The notes under the pieces: model-generated | Database searches by the model: none | Seen by the model: the letters and a program-made list of their open reading frames with translations, nothing else | Told to the model about the DNA's origin: nothing | Program-made: the position numbers and the translations under genes | Origin: Cellvibrionales bacterium UBA5860 | Lineage (GTDB): Bacteria; Pseudomonadota; Gammaproteobacteria; Pseudomonadales; Porticoccaceae | Reading direction: 5' to 3' | Assembly (NCBI GenBank): GCA_002431545.1 | Contig: DJFY01000018.1 | Location: forward strand, 3,664-10,701 | Length of the DNA stretch: 7,038 nt | In this document: positions 1-6,438 of the stretch, piece by piece | Layout of the letters: each line of letters begins with the position of its first letter | Position numbering within the stretch: the first letter of the stretch is position 1

Positions 1-413
1 GGCAGGTTAGCCGCGGGAAAATCAAAGGCAACCAACTCCTCCGGCCGAACCCAGGCCACAGTCTGGCCCTCGTTACCGCAAACGGCCCCGGTAAATTCCG
101 TCACTTGCCAAAAGTCCAAGCTTATTTTGCGGTCGGGATAATCGTGCTCCACCTGGAATAAAGGGTTGGCCTGCAATACCGATATCGCGAGTTCCTCGCG
201 CAACTCCCGGTGAAGTGCCGCCTCGGCGGCTTCTCCCTCGGCAACCTTACCGCCCGGAAACTCCCACAATCCACCCTGGTGTTTGTTTTTCGGGCGTCGC
301 GCGATGACAACACGATCGCGTTCCGGCGCAAGTATCACCGCCGCTACCACGCGGACCCTGGATTCGTTTACCCCTGATTGATAACCCGTTGCTTCAGGTT
401 CGGTATTCGGCAT
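1..413 (-). CDS. mutT: MutT-type Nudix hydrolase (8-oxo-dGTP diphosphatase family), 3' end outside window
   Basis: About 137 codons are present and the frame is still open at the left edge. The family hydrolyses oxidised nucleoside triphosphates such as 8-oxo-dGTP to the monophosphate in the cytoplasm, preventing A:T to C:G transversions. The N-terminal strand RVVAAVILAPERDRV (about 19-35) leads into WEFPGG (50-55) and a Nudix box at 55-77: Gly55, Glu61, then RELREE at 69-74. The glycine usual near the box end is Ala76. The tail VAFDFPAANLP matches the FPPAN motif that closes E. coli MutT, so only a few residues are probably missing, unless a C-terminal domain such as the thiamine-phosphate-synthase-like one found in some relatives follows. 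The chosen ATG (411-413) lies inside argJ, giving a 20-nt overlap and probable translational coupling. No good Shine-Dalgarno is seen. A GTG at 348-350 would give a protein 21 residues shorter, closer to E. coli MutT at the N terminus. Confidence 0.9.
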   Translation of the reverse strand, partial: MPNTEPEATGYQSGVNESRVRVVAAVILAPERDRVVIARRPKNKHQGGLWEFPGGKVAEGEAAEAALHRELREELAISVLQANPLFQVEHDYPDRKISLDFWQVTEFTGAVCGNEGQTVAWVRPEELVAFDFPAANL

Positions 414-1620
414 TGATGCGGATGTAATCGTGGGACAAATCCGTCGTCCAGACGGTCTGCTCGCAATCGCCCCGGCCCAGGGCAATGGTGAGAGTAATCT
501 CTTCCGGTGTTATCGCATCAAGTCCCGCCTGCTCCCTGTAGTGCGGTGCCAAAGCGCCATTTTCAGCCACCAGTACGTCACCCAGCCACAGCGTTACACC
601 TGCGATGTCCAGTTCCGGGATGCCGGCACGTCCAACCGCCGCCAGTATCCGCCCCCAGTTTGGATCGGAGGCGAAAAGAGCGGTCTTTACCAGGGGCGAC
701 TCGGCAACCGCGTAGGCTGCCGACAGGCACTCGTCATCGGAAGCACCCTCGACCACCCTGACCGTGACAAATTTGGTAGCACCCTCGCCATCCCTGACGA
801 TGGCCTGGGCCAACTCAGTACAGACCTCCGTCACGGCCTGGGCCAAATTATCGAAGTCGTGTGCAGTGGATGGACCCACGCCCGCGGCCCCGGTCGCCAC
901 CAGAACGACGCCGTCATTCGTTGAAGTATCACCGTCGATAGTAATGCGATTAAACGACTCGGCCACCGCACTCTCGAGGATGCCCTGCAGGGCTTTTTCC
1001 TCCACGCACGCGTCACAGGCGATATAAGCCAGCATCGTCGCCATATCTGGACGAATCATGCCAGCACCCTTGGCAATGCCACTGATCGTGATGCGACTGC
1101 CCGCCACTTCCACCTTGCGTGTCGCACCCTTTGGCCGAGTGTCGGTGGTCAGGATAGCCTCGGCCGCATCGCGCCAGCCGTTGTCATTCAGACTGGAGAT
1201 AGCGTCGGGTAAAGCGGCAAGTATCTTCTCGACAGGCAGGGACTCGCCGATAACGCCAGTGGAGTATGGCAGGACCTGATGATTTGAAACGCCGGTCAAC
1301 TCAGCCAGGCACCGGCATATCTTTTCCGCAGCAGCGATACCCGGCGCACCAGTACCGGCATTGGCGTTACCCGTATTGACCAACAGATACCGTATGGCCT
1401 GTCTGCTATTTTCTGTAGTGCGCAGGTGCTCCTTGGCGACCAGCACCGGTGCTGCGGCAAAAGCATTGCGTGTAAAAACAGCCGCCAATGTGTTGTTTTC
1501 CGCCAGCTCGAATACCACCAGGTCCTTGCGCCCCTCGCGCTTGATCCCTGCGCTGGCAACACCCAGGCGCAGACCAGGTACGGCGTCTATACCGAGCGGA
1601 ACCGTTTCGCCAACGGCCAT
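394..1620 (-). CDS. argJ: Bifunctional glutamate N-acetyltransferase / amino-acid acetyltransferase ArgJ
   Basis: 408 aa, the usual length for the family. ArgJ transfers the acetyl group from N-acetylornithine to glutamate (and in bifunctional forms also uses acetyl-CoA), closing the cyclic arginine pathway in the cytoplasm. The proenzyme cuts itself into alpha and beta chains: the motif KGAGMIRPDMATMLAY (184-199) places the cleavage between Ala194 and Thr195, and Thr195 becomes the N-terminal nucleophile. The oxyanion-hole motif STGVIGE is at 120-126, and the C terminus INAEYRT is the conserved family end. The ATG at 1618-1620 is preferred because MAVGETVPLGIDAVPGLRLG aligns with family N termini. 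The frame stays open upstream to a GTG at 1681-1683, but that stretch is secA C-terminal coding sequence in another frame. The gene starts 8 nt after the secA stop and overlaps the mutT start by 20 nt, so co-transcription with both is likely. Whether it is bifunctional or needs a separate ArgA cannot be told from sequence alone. Confidence 0.97.
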   Translation of the reverse strand: MAVGETVPLGIDAVPGLRLGVASAGIKREGRKDLVVFELAENNTLAAVFTRNAFAAAPVLVAKEHLRTTENSRQAIRYLLVNTGNANAGTGAPGIAAAEKICRCLAELTGVSNHQVLPYSTGVIGESLPVEKILAALPDAISSLNDNGWRDAAEAILTTDTRPKGATRKVEVAGSRITISGIAKGAGMIRPDMATMLAYIACDACVEEKALQGILESAVAESFNRITIDGDTSTNDGVVLVATGAAGVGPSTAHDFDNLAQAVTEVCTELAQAIVRDGEGATKFVTVRVVEGASDDECLSAAYAVAESPLVKTALFASDPNWGRILAAVGRAGIPELDIAGVTLWLGDVLVAENGALAPHYREQAGLDAITPEEITLTIALGRGDCEQTVWTTDLSHDYIRINAEYRT

Positions 1621-1628
1621 CGAGGAGC

Positions 1629-4397
1629 TCAGCCCAACCGACCGTGACAGTGTTTGAATTTTTTTCCGGAACCACAGGGGCACGGGGCATTGCGGCCGAC
1701 TTTTTCGCCAGCGCGCACATAGGGCGCCACAGACGCAGCCGGGCTGTCGCCGCCGGCAGCAGCCATTTTATTTTCCGCTGCCATCGCTGAAGACTGTTCG
1801 TGCTCGAAAGCAACCTGTCGCTGCTGTTCCATGCGTCGACGCTCCAGCTCGTCAACCTCATCCTGCCGGCGAATCTCGACCCTGCTCAGGAAACGTACGG
1901 TCTCGAGTTTGACGTTTTCAAGCATCTCCTGAAACATCTCGAAAGACTCGCGCTTGTACTCCTGTTTGGGGTTTTTCTGGGCGTAGGCGCGCAGACCGAT
2001 ACCCTGGCGCAGATAATCCATATTCGCCAGATGTTCCTTCCAGTAATTGTCCAGAACCTGCAACATGACCTGCTTTTCGAGCATATTCATGTCGTCGCCA
2101 ATTGCCGCCCGGCGCTCGGTATAGGCAGTGTCCGCCGCCGCGACAATGCGCTCGCGCAGTGCTTCTTCGTTCAGCCGGTCATCCTCGTCCAGCCAGCGCT
2201 GCACGGGTAGTTCGAGATTGAATTCAGTCTGTAGGTTGTTTTCCAGATCCTCAACCTGCCACTGCTCGTAAAGACTCTGCGGCGGCACTGAATGATCGAC
2301 AACACTGTGAATGACATCGTGTCGAACCGCGGTGATCATCTCCGAGATATCATCGGCATGAAGAATTTCATTGCGCTGTTCGTAGATCACGCGTCGCTGG
2401 TCGTTGGCGACGTCATCGTACTCGAGCAACTGTTTGCGAATATCAAAATTACGCCCCTCGACTTTACGCTGCGCCTTCTCGATGGCATTGGTCACCATGC
2501 GGTGCTCGATGGCCTCACCCTTTTCCATGCCAATAGCGCGCATCATGTTTTTCACGCGGTCAGAGGCAAACAGCCGCATCAATGTATCTTCCATCGACAG
2601 ATAAAATCGCGATACGCCCGGATCTCCCTGTCGACCGGCACGGCCGCGCAGCTGGTTATCGATACGCCGGGACTCGTGACGCTCGGTACCAAGAATATGC
2701 AGACCACCCGCTGCCAGCACCGTGTCATGGCGTTTTTGCCAGTCCTCCTTAAGCGCGGCAACGTCTCTTTCGCGTGGTTGATCAAGAGCCTCAAGCTCAG
2801 CCTCCCAACTGCCACCCAGCACGATATCGGTTCCCCGTCCCGCCATATTAGTGGCGATGGTGACGGTCCCGGGTCGGCCGGCCTGGGCAATAATAGATGC
2901 CTCCTTGGCGTGGAATTTCGCGTTGAGAACCTGGTGCTCCAGGCCTTCCTTTTTCAGCAGGCTCGACAGCAACTCCGAAGTTTCAATAGACGCGGTACCG
3001 ACGAGCACCGGCGCCTTCTGTTCGATAGCGCTGCGAATATCCTTGACGACGGCCTCGAACTTTTCTTCCTGGGTGAGAAAAATCAGATCGTTCAAATCCT
3101 GTCGCACGACATTTTTGTTGGGTGGAATAACCACCACCTGGAGACCGTAAATCTGCTGGAACTCAAAGGCCTCGGTATCGGCCGTACCGGTCATGCCCGA
3201 TAGTTTTGCGTAATTTCGAAAATAGTTCTGGAACGTTGTCGAGGCCAGTGTCTGGCTTTCACTCTGTATCGTAACGCCTTCTTTGGCCTCGATGGCCTGA
3301 TGCAGACCTTCCGACAGCCGCCGGCCCGGCATGGTGCGACCGGTATGTTCGTCGATCAGGACAACCTCACCAGCCTGCACAATGTATTCGACATCGCGAT
3401 GAAAAAGGTGGTGAGCGCGCAGGGCACTGTTGACGTGGTGCAGTAAATTCAGGTTGGACGGCTGGTAAAGACTCTCGCCCTCCTCAAGCAATCCCTCGCC
3501 GGCCAGTATGGATTCGACCTTCTCGTGGCCGGATTCCGTGAGTTCTATCTGTCGGCTTTGTTCATCGATGGTGAAATCCCCGGCATCCTCCTCGCCTTTC
3601 TGGGGCAACAGCAGTTGCGCCATGGCATTGATGCGCTTGTAAAGCGCCGAGCTGTCCTGCGCCTGACCGGAAATGATGAGCGGTGTGCGCGCCTCGTCGA
3701 TCAAAATCGAGTCGACCTCATCGACGATAGCGAAACTCAATTCGCGCTGAGTCTTGTCCTCATAGTGCAACACCATGTTGTCGCGCAGGCTGTCAAAACC
3801 AAATTCGTTGTTAGTGCCGTAGGTGATATCCGCGGCGTAAGCCTGCTGGCGACTCGCAGCTTCGGCGCCGTTGCCGTCGGCGCTAATCAGGAAAGAGTTA
3901 GCGTTTCCTTCACCGGCGTAGGACTGGATGACGCCTACAGTCATGCCGAGCGCGTTGTAGACCGGCGCCATCCATTCCGCGTCCCGTCGCGCCAGATAAT
4001 CGTTAACCGTGACGATATGGACACCCGTGCCTGGCAAGGCATTCAAATATGCCGCCAGCGTCGCGACCAGCGTCTTGCCCTCCCCGGTGCGCATCTCCGC
4101 GATCTTGCCATGGTGCAATACCAGACCGCCGATCAACTGGACGTCAAAATGGCGTAACCCGATGGTGCGCTTTGCCGCCTCACGCACGACAGCGAAGGCC
4201 TCGGGAATGAGTTGGTCGAGCAACTCTCCCGCCGCCAGGCGCTCGCGGAAGACTGAAGTTTGCTGCGCCAGCTGCAAATCGTCCAATGCTGCAATCTGCT
4301 CCTCCAGTGCGTTGATTGCTCGCACGGTCTTATTGAGTTTGCGCAACTCGCGATCGTTTTTGCTGCCGATAACTTTTTTAAAAACCTTGCCTACCAT
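1629..4397 (-). CDS. secA: Preprotein translocase ATPase subunit SecA
   Basis: 922 aa, slightly longer than E. coli SecA (901). It is the motor that pushes unfolded preproteins through SecYEG using ATP, cycling between cytoplasm and inner membrane. Landmarks in order: Walker A MRTGEGKT (102-109); DEVD Walker B (226-229); preprotein cross-linking domain (roughly 245-395); GMTGTA (401-406); ATNMAGRGTD (515-524); QLRGRAGRQGD motif VI (582-592); NFDIRKQLLEYDDV at the start of the long scaffold helix (650-663); two-helix finger around MDYLRQG (793-799) with tip Tyr795; flexible linker rich in Ala and Glu (about 845-900); and the C-terminal zinc/SecB-binding tail with Cys906, Cys908, Cys917 and His918. 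The tail implies use of SecB. Between TVG (153-155) and AYAADITYG (186-194) there are 30 residues, against 13 in E. coli SecA as I recall it, so a 17-residue insertion lies in nucleotide-binding domain 1. The ATG at 4395-4397 gives a family-like N terminus; the best purine-rich site (AGGTAG) is rather far upstream. Confidence 0.99.
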   Translation of the reverse strand: MVGKVFKKVIGSKNDRELRKLNKTVRAINALEEQIAALDDLQLAQQTSVFRERLAAGELLDQLIPEAFAVVREAAKRTIGLRHFDVQLIGGLVLHHGKIAEMRTGEGKTLVATLAAYLNALPGTGVHIVTVNDYLARRDAEWMAPVYNALGMTVGVIQSYAGEGNANSFLISADGNGAEAASRQQAYAADITYGTNNEFGFDSLRDNMVLHYEDKTQRELSFAIVDEVDSILIDEARTPLIISGQAQDSSALYKRINAMAQLLLPQKGEEDAGDFTIDEQSRQIELTESGHEKVESILAGEGLLEEGESLYQPSNLNLLHHVNSALRAHHLFHRDVEYIVQAGEVVLIDEHTGRTMPGRRLSEGLHQAIEAKEGVTIQSESQTLASTTFQNYFRNYAKLSGMTGTADTEAFEFQQIYGLQVVVIPPNKNVVRQDLNDLIFLTQEEKFEAVVKDIRSAIEQKAPVLVGTASIETSELLSSLLKKEGLEHQVLNAKFHAKEASIIAQAGRPGTVTIATNMAGRGTDIVLGGSWEAELEALDQPRERDVAALKEDWQKRHDTVLAAGGLHILGTERHESRRIDNQLRGRAGRQGDPGVSRFYLSMEDTLMRLFASDRVKNMMRAIGMEKGEAIEHRMVTNAIEKAQRKVEGRNFDIRKQLLEYDDVANDQRRVIYEQRNEILHADDISEMITAVRHDVIHSVVDHSVPPQSLYEQWQVEDLENNLQTEFNLELPVQRWLDEDDRLNEEALRERIVAAADTAYTERRAAIGDDMNMLEKQVMLQVLDNYWKEHLANMDYLRQGIGLRAYAQKNPKQEYKRESFEMFQEMLENVKLETVRFLSRVEIRRQDEVDELERRRMEQQRQVAFEHEQSSAMAAENKMAAAGGDSPAASVAPYVRAGEKVGRNAPCPCGSGKKFKHCHGRLG

Positions 4398-4459
4398 GGT
4401 CGCTGTTCTACCTGATAGTTACGCCGAAGACGCAATGGAAAGGGGATAGAGCTGGAGTT

Positions 4460-4476
4460 GAGTGCGTCGCGCACTC
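4460..4476 (-). repeat. Inverted repeat (7-bp stem, 3-nt loop) in the secA leader
   Basis: A perfect palindrome with arms GAGTGCG and CGCACTC around a 3-nt loop lies in the 93-nt spacer between the peptidase stop codon (4491) and the secA start (4397). It begins 14 nt after the stop. No run of T follows on the minus strand (the next bases are AACTCCAGC), so it does not look like an intrinsic terminator. It could be an mRNA hairpin in the secA leader or a protein-binding site, or have no function. The rest of the spacer holds no ORF or convincing sigma-70 promoter that I can see. Confidence 0.6.
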
Positions 4477-4490
4477 CGGGGAAACAGACG

Positions 4491-5408
4491 TTATCTGACA
4501 GTTCGTCGAATGTACCGGGCCGGGTCGACCGGTCGTCCGTGTTTGTAGACTTCGAAATGGACATGCGGCCCTGTCGACCGTCCGGTGCTACCCATGAGAG
4601 CGATAGTCTGGCCTTTTTTAACGAGGTCGCCAACTTTGACAAGGTTTTCCTTATTGTGGCCATAAAGTGTCACGAGGGAATCCCCGTGATCGATCTCTAC
4701 CATATTGCCATAACCTTTCTCGTTTTCCGAGCGCGTCACGATACCCGCCGCGACAGCAACTACCGGAGAGCCCTCCTTGCCGGCGAAGTCAACTCCTTCG
4801 TGCCAGGAGCGCGTACCGTGAAAGGGATCGCGGCGCTGGCCGAAGCCAGACGACATCCAGCCTTTTTTTACGGGTCTACCCGCTACCGTGCTCTCTCGCT
4901 TGAGTTGGCGATCCGCCATCATGGTCTTGAGCAGGTTGAGTTGCCGCTCGCGATCGCTGACCTGGGCCTCCAACTCCGCGTAAAAGGCATCGATATTGGT
5001 TTGCAACACATCTTCGGAAGCCTGTTGCTCCGGACCGCCTACCGCCGGCGCACTGCTGAAGTCGAACTCGCCGCTATCCAGATTGGCAATCTGGGTGATA
5101 TGGGAGCCCAGGGCATCCAGGCGCAGCAGGCGTGCCTGCATCTGAGCCAGCTGGGAGGAATAGGCCGATAGCTGGTGATTGACCAGTGTCCGGTCTACTT
5201 CGAAATCATGTTTCTGCGTCAGCAGTTCACCTTCCAGCGCCTCAATGGCATCTGTGAGTTTTTCACTACCGTTGGCTTCGTTGCCAATCCACGCGCCGAG
5301 GCCGAGAGGCAGACCCAGCACCACCACGGACATCAGGGCCTTGGTCCAGCCGTTAAGGTTTAGCGCGAGCGATTTGCCCTTGTGGGCATTGAGCAAAATG
5401 ATCTTCAT
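4491..5408 (-). CDS. Membrane-anchored M23 (LytM) family metallopeptidase
   Basis: 305 aa. The N terminus (1-22) is followed by a hydrophobic segment at about 24-41 (ALMSVVVLGLPLGLGAWI), a probable inner-membrane anchor that leaves the rest in the periplasm. Residues about 48-110 and 130-172 are charged, Leu/Gln-rich and probably coiled coil. The C-terminal LytM domain starts near GWMSSGFGQRRDP (183-195). Zinc ligands are His203 and Asp207 (HEGVD) and His284 of the HVH motif (282-284). The catalytic histidines are His251 (YGH) and His282. All are present, so an active peptidoglycan endopeptidase is expected, unlike degenerate LytM regulators of the EnvC/NlpD type. The ATG at 5406-5408 fits related N termini (MKIILLNAHKGKSLALNL). 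The frame extends upstream into lpxC, but that is overlap. The start lies four nt after the lpxC stop with no strong ribosome site, suggesting translational coupling. It occupies the position secM has in E. coli. The exact substrate bond is unknown. Confidence 0.93.
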   Translation of the reverse strand: MKIILLNAHKGKSLALNLNGWTKALMSVVVLGLPLGLGAWIGNEANGSEKLTDAIEALEGELLTQKHDFEVDRTLVNHQLSAYSSQLAQMQARLLRLDALGSHITQIANLDSGEFDFSSAPAVGGPEQQASEDVLQTNIDAFYAELEAQVSDRERQLNLLKTMMADRQLKRESTVAGRPVKKGWMSSGFGQRRDPFHGTRSWHEGVDFAGKEGSPVVAVAAGIVTRSENEKGYGNMVEIDHGDSLVTLYGHNKENLVKVGDLVKKGQTIALMGSTGRSTGPHVHFEVYKHGRPVDPARYIRRTVR

Positions 5409-5412
5409 TATA

Positions 5413-6327
5413 TTAACCGGCGAGGAGCGGCCTAACGTAGGAAATCGGAGCCTGTTCTTCTTCATCCTCGAAGGTAACCACTTCCCAGGCATCTTCGCTG
5501 GCCAGCAACTTTCTCAGCAGGGCGTTGTTCAGGGCGTGCCCGGACTTGTAGGCCTCGAAGGCGCCAATCAGGCTATAACCCAACAAATACAGGTCGCCAA
5601 TGGCGTCGAGCACTTTATGTTTGACGAATTCGTCATCGTAGCGCAGGCCGTCTTCATTGAGGACGTCGTATTCGTCGACGACGATGGCATTGTCCAAACT
5701 GCCACCACGCGCGAGGCCCTTGGAGCGCAGATACTCGATTTCATGCATAAATCCGAAAGTGCGGGCGCGACTGACCTCTTTAACGAAAGATGTACTGGAG
5801 AAATCGATGGACGCGCTCAAGCTCCGGTTACGAAATACCGGATGCTGGAAATCGATGGCAAATGTAACTTTGAATCCGTTAAACGGCTCGAAGCGGGCTA
5901 GCTTATCGCCCTCCTGGACTGATACCGGCTTTTTGACACGGATAAACTTCTTGGGTGCATCCTGTTCGACAATGCCGGCAGACTGTATCAGAAAGACAAA
6001 CGGCCCGGCGCTACCGTCCATGATCGGCACCTCGAGCGAGGTCACATCGACAATGGCGTTGTCGATACCGAGGCCCGCCATGGCCGACAGAAGGTGCTCC
6101 ACGGTCGACACGCGGATATCGCCATTAACGAGTGAAGTGGAAAGTGTGGTATCGCCCACATTTTCGGCTTTCGCCTGAATTTCGACGACGGGGTCGAGAT
6201 CGATGCGGCGAAACAGAATACCGGTATCAACGGGCGCGGGCTTCAGGGTCAGGTAAACCTTCTCCCCTGTGTGCAAGCCTATTCCGGTAGCGCGAATAGT
6301 GTTGTTGAGCGTCCGTTGTCTTATCAA
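5413..6327 (-). CDS. lpxC: UDP-3-O-acyl-N-acetylglucosamine deacetylase LpxC, probable TTG start
   Basis: 304 aa. LpxC is the zinc deacetylase that commits UDP-3-O-acyl-GlcNAc to lipid A synthesis in the cytoplasm. The N terminus IRQRTLNNTIRATGIGLHTGE is family-typical and begins directly after a TTG at 6325-6327, where relatives have ATG (MIKQRTL). With TTG as residue 1, the zinc ligands are His78 (VEHLLSA), His237 and Asp241 (HKVLD), and the catalytic residues are Glu77 and His264 (SGHALNN). These are the numbers known for Pseudomonas aeruginosa LpxC, which supports this start. An ATG at 6358-6360 in the same frame would add 11 residues (MPGPSPGYWPQ) with no family counterpart. Neither start has a clear Shine-Dalgarno. 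The C terminus (SYVRPLLAG) differs from the LA...AVLA degron end that marks E. coli LpxC for FtsH. The gene follows ftsZ after a structured spacer and is followed four nt later by the M23 peptidase gene. Confidence 0.96.
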   Translation of the reverse strand: MIRQRTLNNTIRATGIGLHTGEKVYLTLKPAPVDTGILFRRIDLDPVVEIQAKAENVGDTTLSTSLVNGDIRVSTVEHLLSAMAGLGIDNAIVDVTSLEVPIMDGSAGPFVFLIQSAGIVEQDAPKKFIRVKKPVSVQEGDKLARFEPFNGFKVTFAIDFQHPVFRNRSLSASIDFSSTSFVKEVSRARTFGFMHEIEYLRSKGLARGGSLDNAIVVDEYDVLNEDGLRYDDEFVKHKVLDAIGDLYLLGYSLIGAFEAYKSGHALNNALLRKLLASEDAWEVVTFEDEEEQAPISYVRPLLAG

Positions 6328-6340
6328 TTGGGGCCAATAT

Positions 6341-6357
6341 CCGGGCGATGGGCCCGG
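6341..6357 (-). repeat. GC-rich inverted repeat just upstream of the lpxC TTG start
   Basis: Arms CCGGG and CCCGG enclose a 7-nt loop. The element ends 13 nt before the TTG start of lpxC and follows immediately after the alternative ATG (6358-6360). In the mRNA it would form a short, stable hairpin close to the ribosome entry region, where no Shine-Dalgarno is visible. Effect on translation is inference; five G:C pairs can also occur by chance in DNA of this composition. Confidence 0.45.
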
Positions 6358-6393
6358 CATCTTAGCAAAAGAGCTTTCTCTACTCTACAGGCG

Positions 6394-6433
6394 AATGCGC
6401 ACCCTGCGGAGGGGTTCACACAGGGTGCGCATT
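6394..6433 (-). repeat. Perfect 13-bp inverted repeat between ftsZ and lpxC
   Basis: Arms AATGCGCACCCTG (6394-6406) and CAGGGTGCGCATT (6421-6433) are exact reverse complements around a 14-nt loop, starting 5 nt after the ftsZ stop codon on the minus strand. A 13-bp perfect stem is very unlikely by chance in a 79-nt spacer. There is no T-run after it on either strand (CGCCTGTAG on minus, ACACTTTAG on plus), so it is not a classical intrinsic terminator. It may be a partial terminator, an RNase processing or 3'-end protecting stem for ftsZ mRNA, or a binding site setting the ftsZ:lpxC expression ratio. Confidence 0.85.
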
Positions 6434-6438
6434 ACACT

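Noticed and set aside
122..331. Minus-strand open frame of 69 codons within the Nudix gene
   Set aside because: It is another frame of the mutT-like gene; the Nudix motif is in the frame starting at 413.
430..924. Plus-strand open frame of 164 codons opposite argJ
   Set aside because: Antisense to conserved argJ motifs; the composition is that of a reverse-frame shadow.
1621..1683. Upstream GTG start for argJ adding 21 residues
   Set aside because: The extension is the secA zinc-tail coding region read in another frame; the ATG at 1620 matches family length and N terminus.
2292..3203. Long plus-strand open frame of 303 codons opposite secA
   Set aside because: It is antisense to a fully conserved part of secA, shows no recognisable domain, and is a common artefact of codon bias in GC-rich coding DNA.
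3525..4157. Plus-strand open frame of 210 codons opposite the secA N-terminal half
   Set aside because: Shadow of secA, with no domain and no upstream signals.
4491..4540. SecM-like translation arrest sequence at the end of the gene before secA
   Set aside because: The C terminus ends VDPARYIRRTVR and lacks the FxxxxWIxxxxGIRAGP pattern.
5179..5901. Plus-strand open frame of 240 codons opposite the peptidase and lpxC junction
   Set aside because: It spans two real genes on the other strand and resembles no protein family.
6371..6390. Short AGAG/CTCT hairpin followed by TTTT on the minus strand, terminator-like
   Set aside because: The stem is only 4 bp, too weak for an intrinsic terminator, and it lies immediately before lpxC.
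6328..6393. Possible sigma-70 promoter for lpxC (TAAGAT or TAGAGT as -10)
   Set aside because: No acceptable -35 box at the right spacing for either candidate.
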